Positions 1-8,466 of a DNA stretch of 64,000 nucleotides are shown here, piece after piece (the stretch's first letter is position 1; each line of letters begins with the position of its first letter). The stretch spans positions 34,647 to 98,646 of the forward strand of contig NZ_WLZU01000003.1 of the NCBI RefSeq assembly GCF_009870755.1, in the 5' to 3' direction. The DNA comes from Streptococcus halichoeri. Its GTDB lineage: Bacteria > Bacillota > Bacilli > Lactobacillales > Streptococcaceae. Under the pieces are notes generated by a model. It saw only the letters and a program-made list of their open reading frames with translations. It was not told the DNA's origin and ran no database searches. The position numbers and the translations under genes are program-made.

Positions 1-79
1 AGCGACTGCTTTTGATTTATTTGCCAATCAATGCTAAAATAAAGAGAAAAACATGTACTAGAACGGAAAAAAAGTTATT

Positions 80-919
80 ATGGGAAAGATTAAAATTGTT
101 ACCGATTCCTCAATAACCATCGAACCTGAACTTATTGATAAATATGACATTACGGTGGTTCCCTTATCTGTGATGGTTGATGGCAAGTTATATAGTGATA
201 AGGACTTGAAACAGCCAGGCCAGTTTTTACAATTGATGAACACAAGTAAGGACTTACCAAAAACCAGTCAACCACCAGTCGGCTTGTTTGCTGAAACCTA
301 TGAACGCCTAGTAGCAGAAGGCGCACAAGCCATTATTGCCATTCACCTCTCTCCTGCCCTTTCTGGAACCATAGAGGCTTCACGCCAAGGAGCAGAAATT
401 GCTAGCGCCCCAGTAACTGTTTTGGACTCTGGTTTTACCGACCAGGCTTTAAAATTTCAAGTCGTCACTGCCGCTAAATTAGCTCAAGCAGCTGCTGATT
501 TAGATACCATTCTAGCCAAGATTCAAGAAGTTAAAGAAAAAACAGTCCTCTACATTGGTGTCTCTACCCTAGAAAATCTTGTCAAGGGAGGCCGGATTGG
601 CCGAGTGACAGGTTTATTGAGTAATCTCTTAAATATGCGGGTCTTAATGGAACTCAAGAATGAAGAACTAAAATCGATTGCAAAAGGTCGTGGCAATAAA
701 ACATTCTTTAAATGGCTGGACAATTATTTAGCAGAAAATGGTGCGCGTAAGGTGTCAGAGATTGGTATTTCTTATGCGGGGGATGATTCTTTAGCAAAGC
801 AAATCTATGCTAAAGTACAACCTGTTTTCCAAAGACCAATCAGTGTGTTAGAAACAGGCTCGATTATCCAAACGCATACAGGCGCAGGCGCTTTTGCTAT
901 TATGATCCGCTATGAATAA
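80..919 (+). CDS. DegV family fatty-acid-binding protein
   Basis: A 279-residue DegV/FakB-type protein. The family binds a fatty acid in a deep pocket, and FakB members present it to the kinase FakA for incorporation into phospholipid. Visible family marks are the N-terminal [10 protein letters not shown] strand, the [12 protein letters not shown] segment and the [10 protein letters not shown] loop; length is normal for the family. The ATG at 80 has only a weak purine-rich stretch upstream, and a TAAAAT box near 34-39 may be the promoter. The stop overlaps the next gene by 8 bp, so it probably heads a three-gene operon. Which lipid it binds cannot be told from sequence. Confidence 0.88.
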   Translation: MGKIKIVTDSSITIEPELIDKYDITVVPLSVMVDGKLYSDKDLKQPGQFLQLMNTSKDLPKTSQPPVGLFAETYERLVAEGAQAIIAIHLSPALSGTIEASRQGAEIASAPVTVLDSGFTDQALKFQVVTAAKLAQAAADLDTILAKIQEVKEKTVLYIGVSTLENLVKGGRIGRVTGLLSNLLNMRVLMELKNEELKSIAKGRGNKTFFKWLDNYLAENGARKVSEIGISYAGDDSLAKQIYAKVQPVFQRPISVLETGSIIQTHTGAGAFAIMIRYE

Positions 920-1754
920 GAAATCATTTTGGGGCGGTTTGTTGTTTTTCCTAGTAGTGTTTGGAGTTAGTCTGGTACTATTTCAGCAGTTCATCCCCCA
1001 GTCTGACTCCCAGCTCAAAAAAACGGATTTTTTAAAGCAAAAACCTAAGACTTTATTTTACCTTGCTCTTGGAGACTCTTTAACAGAAGGAGTCGGAGAC
1101 TCAACTGGGCAAGGCGGCTTTGTCCCGCTTTTAGCAGATGATATTGCTGATTATTATCATGTACAAGTCAAGCATGCCAATTATGGGGTTTCTGGAAATA
1201 CCAGTCAACAGATTTTGACCAGAATGCAGACCCAAGAACCCCTGCAAAGAGACTTAAAAAAGGCCAAGTTGCTTACCATTACGGTAGGGGGCAATGATGT
1301 TTTAGCAGTTATTCGTAAACAGTTGACCGAGTTGCAGGTCTCTAGCTTTGATCAACCACGTCTGGCCTATCAGGAACGTTTACGGCAGATTATTGACCTG
1401 GCCCGTAAAGACAATGCTGATTTGCCCATTTATATCCTGGGCATTTATAACCCCTTTTATTTAAATTTTCCCGAAATAAAGGACATGCAGACTGTGGTTG
1501 ACCAATGGAATCAGGGGACCAAAGAGGTCACTAAGGAATACCAATCCGTTTACTTTGTGCCAATCAATGACCGGCTTTATCGAGGCGTTAATGGTCAAGA
1601 AGGCATTGATGAAGCTTCAGACAGCACTAAACCCGTTATTAACGATGCCCTTTTCTCACAAGACCACTTTCACCCTAATAATATTGGGTACCGAATAATG
1701 TCCACTGCAGTTATGGAGAGTCTTAAAAAACATGAAAACAAAACCTTCAATTAA
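912..1754 (+). CDS. SGNH/GDSL-family hydrolase, membrane-anchored
   Basis: A 280-residue SGNH hydrolase. An N-terminal hydrophobic segment (about residues 8-27) acts as uncleaved anchor or signal, so the catalytic domain should face outward. Block I is [10 protein letters not shown] (nucleophile Ser near residue 56), block III is GGND, and block V is [10 protein letters not shown] with the catalytic Asp and His. Family members are esterases or lipases of varied specificity; the YpmR-type neighbour of YpmS in Firmicutes is the closest context match. It overlaps the DegV gene by 8 bp and the YpmS gene by 23 bp, which implies translational coupling. The substrate is unknown. Confidence 0.88.
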   Translation: MNKKSFWGGLLFFLVVFGVSLVLFQQFIPQSDSQLKKTDFLKQKPKTLFYLALGDSLTEGVGDSTGQGGFVPLLADDIADYYHVQVKHANYGVSGNTSQQILTRMQTQEPLQRDLKKAKLLTITVGGNDVLAVIRKQLTELQVSSFDQPRLAYQERLRQIIDLARKDNADLPIYILGIYNPFYLNFPEIKDMQTVVDQWNQGTKEVTKEYQSVYFVPINDRLYRGVNGQEGIDEASDSTKPVINDALFSQDHFHPNNIGYRIMSTAVMESLKKHENKTFN

Positions 1755-2322
1755 TGGCTGGAAATGGGCTTTTTTGCTCATTCTTGCTTTGAATTTGGCT
1801 TTTTTAATTATTCTTGGGAGTCGCTTGATTCAACCCAGGGAAACCAAGGATTCTCAGCAAAGCATTTCTCAAAAAGCTACCAATGTTAAAGTAGGTACCT
1901 TTACGACCAACCGCCAGCAATTAAATAAAACCATTTCTGCTTATTTAAAGGCCCATCAGTCGTCTAAAATGAGTTATAAAGTCTACCTGGCTCAATCCTC
2001 TATTTTGTTTGAAGGGAAGTACCAACTTTTAGGCTATGAGGTGCCCTTGTATGTTTATTTCCAACCTAACAAGTTAGAAAATGGAGCGGTGCAATTACAG
2101 GTCACGTCATTCTCAGTTGGAACTTTACCACTGCCAGAGGCGGAGGTTTTACAGTATATCAAAGGCCGCTATGACCTGCCTTCCTTTGTAACAATTAAGC
2201 CTAAACAGTCGTCCATTGTCCTCAATGTTCAAAAGTTAAAAAATAATGCAAACATCTATTTGAAGGCGAAAAAGATTGATCTCTTAAATGACCAAATCAG
2301 TTTTGATATTTATAAGAAATAG
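1732..2322 (+). CDS. YpmS family (DUF2140) membrane-anchored protein
   Basis: A 196-residue protein with one N-terminal transmembrane segment (about residues 12-32) and a soluble, presumably extracytoplasmic domain. The [14 protein letters not shown] start, the LPLPEAEVLQYIKGRYDLP stretch and the overall size fit the YpmS (DUF2140) family. The function is not established. It lies last in the DegV-SGNH-YpmS operon and its start is inside the end of the hydrolase gene. The paired YpmR/YpmS arrangement suggests that the two act together at the cell surface, which is inference. Confidence 0.82.
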   Translation: MKTKPSINGWKWAFLLILALNLAFLIILGSRLIQPRETKDSQQSISQKATNVKVGTFTTNRQQLNKTISAYLKAHQSSKMSYKVYLAQSSILFEGKYQLLGYEVPLYVYFQPNKLENGAVQLQVTSFSVGTLPLPEAEVLQYIKGRYDLPSFVTIKPKQSSIVLNVQKLKNNANIYLKAKKIDLLNDQISFDIYKK

Positions 2323-2342
2323 CGTTAAATGACGTTAATCAC

Positions 2343-2371
2343 TTGACCTGTAGGCTTTTTTTCGTTATGAT
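2343..2371 (+). promoter_or_regulatory. hlpA promoter
   Basis: TTGACC at 2343-2348, a 17-nt spacer and TATGAT at 2366-2371. The site lies in the gap between the YpmS stop and hlpA, which has its own GGAGG Shine-Dalgarno at 2405-2409. Confidence 0.55.
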
Positions 2372-2419
2372 TATAACTGTTAAAGCTTATTGCTTACTAA
2401 AATTTGGAGGATTTGTTAA

Positions 2420-2695
2420 ATGGCTAACAAACAAGATTTAATTGCAAAAGTTGCAGAAGCAACAGAACTAACAAAAAAGGATTCAGCAGCAGCTGTTGAT
2501 GCCGTTTTCTCTGCAATCGAAGCATTCTTATCTGAAGGCGAAAAAGTTCAATTAATCGGTTTTGGTAACTTTGAAGTACGCGAACGTGCTGCTCGCAAAG
2601 GTCGCAACCCACAAACTGGTGCAGAAATTGAAATCGCAGCTTCAAAAGTACCTGCTTTCAAAGCTGGTAAAGCCCTTAAAGACGCTGTTAAATAA
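2420..2695 (+). CDS. hlpA: HU-type histone-like DNA-binding protein
   Basis: A 91-residue HU homologue, the main nucleoid-compacting protein of streptococci. It begins [21 protein letters not shown] and carries the DNA-binding arm with [21 protein letters not shown], including the conserved RNPQTG at the arm tip. Length and sequence match the single essential HU of streptococci. It has a strong GGAGG ribosome site 11 nt before ATG and is transcribed alone between its own promoter and a terminator. In S. pyogenes the 3' end of this gene is, as I recall, a prophage attachment site; no phage is present here. Confidence 0.97.
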   Translation: MANKQDLIAKVAEATELTKKDSAAAVDAVFSAIEAFLSEGEKVQLIGFGNFEVRERAARKGRNPQTGAEIEIAASKVPAFKAGKALKDAVK

Positions 2696-2708
2696 TGATA
2701 TTAAAAGA

Positions 2709-2757
2709 AGCCTATTGCCTCGCGCTTTCTAGCTTGAGCAGTGGGCTTTTTCCTTTT
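2709..2757 (+). terminator. hlpA rho-independent terminator
   Basis: AGCCTATTGC at 2709-2718 pairs with GCAGTGGGCT at 2738-2747 (two G-T pairs), followed by a T-rich run. Confidence 0.7.
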
Positions 2758-3354
2758 TAGGGGGGTACAGAGGGGGCATAAAATGAGTCACTTTCCATAG
2801 TGTCGCGAGATGTGAGGTCATCTTGTAAGCGCCCAATAACAAAGTAGCTATAAAAAATAATTCAACCTTCATTAAACTGTTAATAGAAAACAGAAAATGG
2901 AGGTTTTTCATCATGTCAACACCGATTGTCCGTTATTGGGCACTTACGTCATGTTCTTTGTACTATGGTGGTAGATTTGCAGTAATGATGTCAAAAAGTG
3001 ACTGAGGCCTGTTTCTGTGTGATGAGGAATTGTTTTTTTGACTGGCTTGCCCTTTGCAGTAGCTTGGTCTTTTAAGAGTCTTGTTAGAAATAGCGATTGT
3101 TTTTTGAGCACTTGGCAATTCAGGATGTACCGTCACCCTTTTTAAAAGCCTAAGGACGAAAAAGTAGCAGCTTGGCAATGATGCTAAGTTTACTTATAGA
3201 ATGCTCTTTTGCGTTGAGCTTACCAGACTTTTTTTAGTCAGCAGAATTATTGCTCAGTTCCTTTTGGGGTTTTGCCGCATCTTATTTTATCAACTAGATG
3301 AGTGCTCAACTTTTTCTGGTTACTTTTTAGAACTTCCATAACTGGTCAATTAAT
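2758..3354. other. Gene-poor gap between hlpA and pmtA
   Basis: About 600 bp without a convincing gene. It holds one 30-codon ORF with a good ribosome site (2913-3005) and otherwise only short, poorly supported frames. From memory, the same junction in S. pyogenes SF370 contains prophage 370.3, so this may be scarred or unoccupied phage-integration ground. I found no duplicated att core by eye. Confidence 0.5.
2913..3005 (+). CDS. Possible 30-residue peptide, unknown
   Basis: An ATG at 2913 follows ATGGAGG at 2898-2904 with good spacing and opens 30 codons, starting MSTPIVRYWALTSC and ending MMSKSD. It has a mildly hydrophobic middle with one Cys and two Tyr. I recognise no family. It lies in the gene-poor gap after hlpA, so it could equally be the 5' remnant of a decayed gene. 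Only the Shine-Dalgarno match supports it. Confidence 0.25.
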   Translation: MSTPIVRYWALTSCSLYYGGRFAVMMSKSD

Positions 3355-3433
3355 TTAGAATCATTCTAAATTACTTGACTTTTTATTTAGAATTATTATA
3401 ATTAATATAAAGAATTATTTAGAACAATTCTAA
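3355..3433 (+). promoter_or_regulatory. pmtA promoter with three Per boxes
   Basis: Promoter TTGACT 3375-3380, 16-nt spacer, TATAAT 3397-3402. Three 15-bp sites fit the Per box TTANAATNATTNTAA: 3355-3369 (perfect), 3387-3401 (perfect, covering the -10) and 3419-3433 (one mismatch, just downstream of the predicted start). PerR, a peroxide- and iron-sensing Fur-family repressor, is the expected regulator. GGGAGG at 3436-3441 is the ribosome site of pmtA. Confidence 0.85.
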
Positions 3434-3446
3434 ATGGGAGGGAATT

Positions 3447-5303
3447 ATGAGTTGGCTTAAAGAACACCTACACCTGCTTGAAACAGGGATATGTCTTGGC
3501 TTTTTATTATTGGGCGGGGCCTTGCTATCAGTCTACCCCCAAGTGGCATCTGCTTTTTTCATAGTTGCTTTTTTAATAGGCGGCTACGCTTCTGCCAAGA
3601 CAGGGCTAACTGAGCTATTTCGTTATCACCATCTCTCGGTAGACATCTTAATGATTCTGGCAGCTATTGGTGCTGGGCTGATAGGTTACTGGTTAGAAGG
3701 TGCCCTGCTAATCTTTATCTTTTCTCTCTCAAACACTTTAGAAGAGATGGCTATGGAAAAGAGTCGCCATGCGATTTCTTCCTTAATGAGCTTAAGACCT
3801 GATATTGCTTGTAGAATTGATGATCAAGGTATAGCTACCACAGTTGAGACAAAGGATTTAGTCATTGGTGATCGGCTACAGGTTCGTAAAGGCGAAGCTG
3901 TACCTATTGACGGGGAATTGTTGAGTGATTTTGGTCAATTTGATGAATCAATGGTTACTGGTGAACCCCTTATCAGTGACAAGACGCAGGGAGCTGTGCT
4001 TATTGGTGGAACAATCAATCAAGGGCAAGCCATTGAGATGCAGGTAACGGTGGCAAATCAAGATACCCTTTTTGCTAAGATAATTACCCTTGTTGAATCA
4101 GCCCAGACGAAAAAGAGTCAAACAGCCACCTTTATTGAAAGCCTGGAAGACAGTTATGTCAAAGCCGTACTGATTTTAGTGCCTGTTTTTATACTTATTA
4201 GTCATTTCATCAGTGGTTGGACATGGCTAGATGCTTTTTACCGAGGCATGATCCTTTTAACTGTTGCATCACCTTGTGCTTTAATTGCCTCAACAGCTCC
4301 GGCCAGCCTTGCGGCTATTAGCTGTGCAGCTCGTAAGGGCTTAATTATCAAAGGCGGGGAAATTGTGGATAAGATGGGGCAGATTGAAGCAGTTGTTATG
4401 GATAAAACCGGAACCTTGACCCAAGGTAAACCAGCGGTGGTTGATAGTTACTATTGTATTGATAAAACCACAGTAGATGCTCTTGTGAAATCGGCTGAAG
4501 CAGCTTCGACCCATCCGATTTCAATCGCTTTGCTGGACTATACACAAGGACAAGCTAGCTTGCCCTTACAAACGATTGAAGAAATCCCTGGCCAAGGCTT
4601 TAAAGTACATTACCAAGAACAAGAATGGCGTATTGGGAAGAAATCCTTTGCCCTAGGGCAGCACCCCGCCATTAGTGAGTCCCTAGTAAAAGCGATTGAT
4701 CGCTTAGAAAGGCAAGGAAAAACCTTAGTCTTTGTTAGTGTGGATGGTCAGTTGGCTGCCTATTATGCGCTCTTAGATACCCTAAAACCAGAAAGCCTAA
4801 AAGCAATTCAGGAATTGCATGCCATGGGCATCAAAACAATCATGCTAACGGGTGATCAAACAAAAACCGCAGACTATGTGGCACAACAATTAGGAGTAGA
4901 TGAGGTTGTAGCCAATTGTCTCCCCCAAGATAAGGCTGCTTATCTGAGTGAGCTTAAAGCCAAATACGGCTTTGTGGCGATGGTTGGTGATGGGATTAAT
5001 GATGCTCCAGCCTTAGCACAAGCGGATGTTTCTTATGCCATTGGCTCTGGCACCGATATTGCTATGGAAAGTTCAGACAGTGTCATTATGGATGATTTAA
5101 CCCGAATCCCTTATTCGATACGCCTGTCCCGCCAGTTGCGTACCATTGTTAAAGAAAATATTGTTTTTGCTTTAGCTGTTATTACTTTGTTGATTTTGGC
5201 CAATATTTTCCAACTGGTCAATCTTCCTCTAGGAGTAGTGGGCCATGAAGGATCAACCATTTTAGTCATTTTAAATGGCTTGCGCCTTTTATCTTTCAAA
5301 TAA
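3447..5303 (+). CDS. pmtA: P1B-type metal efflux ATPase, PmtA-like
   Basis: A 618-residue heavy-metal P-type ATPase without an N-terminal metal-binding domain. Landmarks: actuator TGEP (residues 171-174), transmembrane SPC motif (275-277), phosphorylation site DKTGT (319-323), an HP dipeptide, GDGINDAP hinge, and a C-terminal HEGST motif in the last membrane region. SPC plus HEG(S/T) marks subgroup P1B-4. In S. pyogenes the PerR-regulated member, PmtA, exports ferrous iron and protects against peroxide stress. The Per boxes upstream make that assignment much more likely than a cadmium/zinc CadA, which would carry CPC. It is monocistronic or co-transcribed with the small downstream gene. Confidence 0.9.
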   Translation: MSWLKEHLHLLETGICLGFLLLGGALLSVYPQVASAFFIVAFLIGGYASAKTGLTELFRYHHLSVDILMILAAIGAGLIGYWLEGALLIFIFSLSNTLEEMAMEKSRHAISSLMSLRPDIACRIDDQGIATTVETKDLVIGDRLQVRKGEAVPIDGELLSDFGQFDESMVTGEPLISDKTQGAVLIGGTINQGQAIEMQVTVANQDTLFAKIITLVESAQTKKSQTATFIESLEDSYVKAVLILVPVFILISHFISGWTWLDAFYRGMILLTVASPCALIASTAPASLAAISCAARKGLIIKGGEIVDKMGQIEAVVMDKTGTLTQGKPAVVDSYYCIDKTTVDALVKSAEAASTHPISIALLDYTQGQASLPLQTIEEIPGQGFKVHYQEQEWRIGKKSFALGQHPAISESLVKAIDRLERQGKTLVFVSVDGQLAAYYALLDTLKPESLKAIQELHAMGIKTIMLTGDQTKTADYVAQQLGVDEVVANCLPQDKAAYLSELKAKYGFVAMVGDGINDAPALAQADVSYAIGSGTDIAMESSDSVIMDDLTRIPYSIRLSRQLRTIVKENIVFALAVITLLILANIFQLVNLPLGVVGHEGSTILVILNGLRLLSFK

Positions 5304-5309
5304 GGAAAC

Positions 5310-5338
5310 TTGTTATTCCCCTTTTAATTGGTTATAAT
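5310..5338 (+). promoter_or_regulatory. Promoter of the 58-residue peptide gene
   Basis: TTGTTA at 5310-5315, 17-nt spacer, TATAAT at 5333-5338, about 30 nt before the small gene's start. Confidence 0.6.
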
Positions 5339-5368
5339 GAACTTAAGTGAATGTAATAGGGGGTTGCT

Positions 5369-5545
5369 ATGATTTATATCATCCTAGCTGTTTTTTTGGG
5401 CTTTAGCCTTATTAAGATTATAGCCTTTAAAAAATATTTCGAGCAATTTGCTCCAAGCAAGCGCCGTAAGGGTCAGCGCAGCCATAAAGATTATTTTCAT
5501 GGTTACATGGAAGAAGATGACAAAGATGATCGTTCCCTATTTTAA
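5369..5545 (+). CDS. Small membrane protein, 58 residues, unknown
   Basis: An ORF too short for most gene callers: ATG 5369 to TAA 5543-5545. The ribosome site AGGGGG (5358-5363) has good spacing, and a promoter and terminator of its own bracket it. The product begins MIYIILAVFLGFSLIKII, one transmembrane helix, then a basic stretch (SKRRKGQRSHK) and an acidic tail (EEDDKDDRSLF). This N-out/C-in or reverse single-pass layout is typical of small streptococcal membrane peptides. I cannot name a family. The adjacency to pmtA may be coincidental. Confidence 0.75.
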   Translation: MIYIILAVFLGFSLIKIIAFKKYFEQFAPSKRRKGQRSHKDYFHGYMEEDDKDDRSLF

Positions 5546-5549
5546 AAAA

Positions 5550-5580
5550 GGAAGTTGAGCAAAAGCCCAGCTTCCTTTTA
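5550..5580 (+). terminator. Terminator of the small membrane-protein gene
   Basis: GGAAGTTGAGC (5550-5560) pairs with GCCCAGCTTCC with one mismatch and one G-T pair, then TTTT. It lies between convergent genes and may serve both strands. Confidence 0.65.
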
Positions 5581-5616
5581 GCTTATTTGGTGCAGATAGA
5601 CTGCACGGTCTAGGTT

Positions 5617-6558
5617 TTAACCACAGGATAAATAGTGCAGTTTTCCACGGAAATCCGCTAATGTTTCATAACCTTTCTCTGACATGATAGCCTTAAGTTC
5701 TGTGGTAATGCGCTGGAAAATCTCAGGGCCTTCTTGTTGGAGAGCAGTGCCGATTTGGACCATGCTTGCTCCGCATAAAATATGCTCAAAGGCATCGCGC
5801 CCACTTGCCACACCACCCGTACCAATAATCGCAATGGATGGTTTTAAGCGTTGATAAAAGGCGTGCACATTGGCCAGGGCAGTTGGCTTAATATAAGCAC
5901 CTCCAATACCACCAAAACCGTTTTTGGGTTTAATAACCACTTGCTCATCGTCAAGGACAAGCCCATTGCCAATTGAGTTAACACAGTTGACAAAGCTTAG
6001 AGGGTATTGGTTAAAAATTGCTGCCGCTTGGTCAAAATGAACCATATCAAAATAAGGAGGTAACTTGATACCCAAGGGCTTAGTATAGTACTGGAAAATC
6101 TCTTTTAAAATGAGATCAGTTGCTTCAAAATCATAGGCAATTTGTGGTTTACCAGGAACATTTGGGCAAGAAAGATTGAGTTCTACGAGCCCTTGATAAT
6201 CTGATTGCTGTACCGTTTTTAAAATAGTATGGGTGTCCTCAGGTGATAGACCAACCAGGGATAAAAAATGCTGTTTACTATTGGGCTTTTGTTGCAATTC
6301 GGTCACAAAATCTAAATAATAGGCAAAACCATGATTGGGTAAGCCCATTGAATTAATAGAGCCCAGTTTTGTTGCCTTGTAGCGTGGTTCAGGGTTGCCA
6401 GACCGAGCCTCCAGGGTGCCTGTCTTGGTGACAAAAGATCCCGCTAGGGATGCATCAATAGCCAAGAGTTCTTCTTTTGTCATACAGTAAACGCCGGCTG
6501 CATTCATCAGACAATTATCAAAAGTAAACGTTGCAATCTGTGTCGCAGTTGAAACCAT
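5617..6558 (-). CDS. pyrD: Dihydroorotate dehydrogenase, class 1A
   Basis: Oxidises dihydroorotate to orotate in pyrimidine synthesis; class 1A enzymes are soluble FMN proteins using fumarate. The start is the ATG whose complement lies at 6556-6558, because GGAGGATC sits just upstream (6561-6568); the 35-codon upstream extension has no ribosome site. That gives 313 residues, the usual class 1A length. The active-site Cys is in [12 protein letters not shown] and the FMN phosphate region in [21 protein letters not shown] lone pyrD, away from other pyr genes, is normal for lactic acid bacteria. Confidence 0.95.
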   Translation of the reverse strand: MVSTATQIATFTFDNCLMNAAGVYCMTKEELLAIDASLAGSFVTKTGTLEARSGNPEPRYKATKLGSINSMGLPNHGFAYYLDFVTELQQKPNSKQHFLSLVGLSPEDTHTILKTVQQSDYQGLVELNLSCPNVPGKPQIAYDFEATDLILKEIFQYYTKPLGIKLPPYFDMVHFDQAAAIFNQYPLSFVNCVNSIGNGLVLDDEQVVIKPKNGFGGIGGAYIKPTALANVHAFYQRLKPSIAIIGTGGVASGRDAFEHILCGASMVQIGTALQQEGPEIFQRITTELKAIMSEKGYETLADFRGKLHYLSCG

Positions 6559-6791
6559 GAGATCCTCCAAAAGTTGACAAATTTTTTCTATTCTATCACC
6601 GATAATCAGTTCAGGCAAGCTAAAACTGATGATGTTAAGGAAAAATATGAAATTTCCGAACAATGAATAGTTTCATGATAGTCTCATAAGCTTTTCAATT
6701 TTATGGGAATAGGCTAGCTTTTTCCCCACTTTTTTAGTAAAATAGAGGGTGAAATAGGTTTTAAACCTTAAACAAAAGGAGACATTAACGA

Positions 6792-7487
6792 ATGGTAAAA
6801 TTAGTTTTCGCTCGTCATGGTGAGTCTGAATGGAATAAAGCTAACCTTTTTACTGGCTGGGCAGACGTTGACCTATCAGAAAAAGGAACCCAACAAGCAA
6901 TTGATGCTGGAAAATTAATCAAAGAAGCAGGTATTGAGTTTGATATTGCCTTCACCTCAGTATTGAAACGTGCGATTAAAACAACAAATCTCGCCCTTGA
7001 AAATGCGGATCAACTCTGGGTACCCGTTGAAAAATCATGGCGCCTAAACGAACGTCACTATGGTGGTTTAACAGGTAAAAACAAAGCAGAGGCAGCAGAA
7101 CAATTTGGCGATGAACAAGTTCATATTTGGCGTCGTTCTTATGATGTTTTACCTCCAGATATGGCAAAAGATGACGAATATTCAGCACATACCGATCGTC
7201 GTTACAGTCACCTTGATAACTCTGTGATTCCAGATGCCGAAAACCTAAAAGTTACCTTGGAACGTGCACTTCCATTCTGGGAAGACAAGATTGCCCCAGC
7301 ACTTGTTGATGGTAAAAATGTCTTTATCGGTGCGCACGGTAACTCTATTCGCGCTCTTGTAAAACACATTAAACATCTATCAGATGATGAAATCATGGAT
7401 GTGGAGATTCCAAACTTCCCACCACTTGTTTTCGAATTTGATGATCAATTAAACCTAACTGCTGAATATTATTTAGGTGGAGAATAA
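6792..7487 (+). CDS. gpmA: 2,3-bisphosphoglycerate-dependent phosphoglycerate mutase
   Basis: Glycolytic interconversion of 3- and 2-phosphoglycerate in the cytosol. The 231-residue protein has the histidine phosphatase signature ARHGESEWN at residues 7-15 (phosphorylated His in RHG), [14 protein letters not shown], and the second catalytic His in [10 protein letters not shown]. Length is typical for dPGM. AAAAGGAG precedes the ATG, and a TAAAAT box about 50 nt upstream fits a strong housekeeping promoter. A clear terminator follows, so it is transcribed alone. Confidence 0.97.
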   Translation: MVKLVFARHGESEWNKANLFTGWADVDLSEKGTQQAIDAGKLIKEAGIEFDIAFTSVLKRAIKTTNLALENADQLWVPVEKSWRLNERHYGGLTGKNKAEAAEQFGDEQVHIWRRSYDVLPPDMAKDDEYSAHTDRRYSHLDNSVIPDAENLKVTLERALPFWEDKIAPALVDGKNVFIGAHGNSIRALVKHIKHLSDDEIMDVEIPNFPPLVFEFDDQLNLTAEYYLGGE

Positions 7488-7523
7488 GCTGAGAATGCAT
7501 CAGTCAGCCACTGATGACAGATT

Positions 7524-7564
7524 GGAGCTATCATCTCATTGAGATGATAGCTTCATTTTTTTTT
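7524..7564 (+). terminator. gpmA terminator
   Basis: GAGCTATCATCTC at 7525-7537 and GAGATGATAGCTTC at 7541-7554 form a near-perfect stem with a 3-nt loop, followed by a run of at least eight T. Confidence 0.9.
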
Positions 7565-7702
7565 AACTTGAGCAGCCGGATCGGTCATATCAGCTTTGAG
7601 CTCCTTACCTTGAAATGACGCTTTCATCGGTTTTATTGATTTTCTCTTTAAGGCTTCCACAAAGCAGTGCTTGATGCCTGTGTGCTTTGGCTCTGCCCTC
7701 AT
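7553..7702 (-). pseudogene. Possible decayed coding remnant
   Basis: A minus-strand frame of 49 codons starts at 7702 (MRAEPKHTGIKHC...) and ends in a Lys-rich tail, finishing inside the gpmA terminator. No ribosome site precedes it. The same frame continues upstream past a single TGA into a further 20 or so plausible codons, as if a gene had acquired a stop. I recognise no family; chance is a real alternative. Confidence 0.2.
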
Positions 7703-7793
7703 TTTAGCAGTGTTAAACAGTCACTTCCTAACCATTGGTGGAAGAAGGGCTGCCATCAGAGCTTGAGAAATGCCTTTAGCACAATTGCGCTTT

Positions 7794-7831
7794 ACATATG
7801 TCTTGACACCTGTAAAGTGAATGCTTATAAT
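7794..7831 (+). promoter_or_regulatory. Promoter of the NiaX-like gene with NiaR-like site
   Basis: TTGACA 7803-7808, 17-nt spacer, TATAAT 7826-7831: a consensus promoter. Two ACA-N2-TGT palindromes, ACATATGT (7794-7801) and ACACCTGT (7806-7813), flank and overlap the -35. They resemble the niacin-responsive NiaR operator as I remember it. The rest of 7565-7790 shows no gene I can support beyond the remnant listed. Confidence 0.55.
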
Positions 7832-7851
7832 GAATGGAGAAAGGAGTAGAC

Positions 7852-8373
7852 ATGTCACAACACAAATCACGCACGATTGCCTTATCTGCTATTCTAACAG
7901 CCTTTGGTATTCTCATTCCTCTCATTATGCCCTTTAAGGTTATTATTGGCCCAGCTTCATTTACCCTAGCCAGTCATGTTCCCTTGTTCTTAGCCATCTT
8001 TGTATCACCTCTTGTGGGTATCTACGTTAGTCTGGGGGTAACACTTGGTTTTTTCCTTGCTGGTTTTCCCATTGTCATTGTCTTACGAGCACTGTCGCAA
8101 ATTGTCTTTACTATCATAGCAGCCTGGTACTGGAAGTACCATCAAGCTAAACTAAAGCAAAAACCACTAGCTCTCTTTTTGTTTGCCTTTGCCATTAATG
8201 TTATTCATGGCCTGGGTGAATTATTAGCAGTCTTGCTCTTTAGCCTGACCGGCCAAATCAATTTGCCTTATCTAGGCTCCCTAGTTGTCTTGGTTGGGCT
8301 TGGGACGCTGATTCATGGACTTTGTGATTTTTACCTCGCCTACTATTTAATGAAGATTATAAAACTACGGTAA
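7852..8373 (+). CDS. niaX: ECF transporter S component, NiaX-like
   Basis: A 173-residue membrane protein with about five to six hydrophobic helices and no ATPase domain, as expected for the substrate-binding S component of an energy-coupling factor vitamin transporter; the shared EcfA/EcfT module is encoded elsewhere. Start ATG 7852 is chosen because AAGGAG (7841-7846) sits properly before it; the ATG six codons earlier has no such site. The leader is only about 14 nt. The niacin assignment rests on resemblance to NiaX and the NiaR-like site; another vitamin is possible. Confidence 0.72.
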   Translation: MSQHKSRTIALSAILTAFGILIPLIMPFKVIIGPASFTLASHVPLFLAIFVSPLVGIYVSLGVTLGFFLAGFPIVIVLRALSQIVFTIIAAWYWKYHQAKLKQKPLALFLFAFAINVIHGLGELLAVLLFSLTGQINLPYLGSLVVLVGLGTLIHGLCDFYLAYYLMKIIKLR

Positions 8374-8412
8374 GCCCCAGTCCTTTCTGCATGAAAGGGC
8401 TTGCTTTTTTGT
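8372..8412 (+). terminator. Terminator after the NiaX-like gene
   Basis: AAGCCC and GGGCTT outer arms with CCTTTC-TGCAT-GAAAGG inside (about 8373-8402), followed by TTTTTT. Confidence 0.65.
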
Positions 8413-8466
8413 TTAGAAATGCTATACTTGTTAATAAATTCACATAAAAAGGGGACAAACGATAAG

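Noticed and set aside
2963..3178. 71-codon minus-strand ORF in the hlpA-pmtA gap
   Set aside because: No ribosome site or promoter, and the composition (mixed Ser, Lys, Leu without domain pattern) looks random.
3447..5303. Cadmium/zinc exporter CadA as the identity of the P-type ATPase
   Set aside because: The membrane motif is SPC rather than CPC, there is no N-terminal metal-binding domain, a HEGS motif is present and the promoter carries Per boxes, all favouring the PmtA group.
7667..7849. 60-codon plus-strand ORF before the NiaX-like gene
   Set aside because: It runs through the consensus promoter and the NiaR-like site and ends inside the next gene's ribosome site; no start signal.
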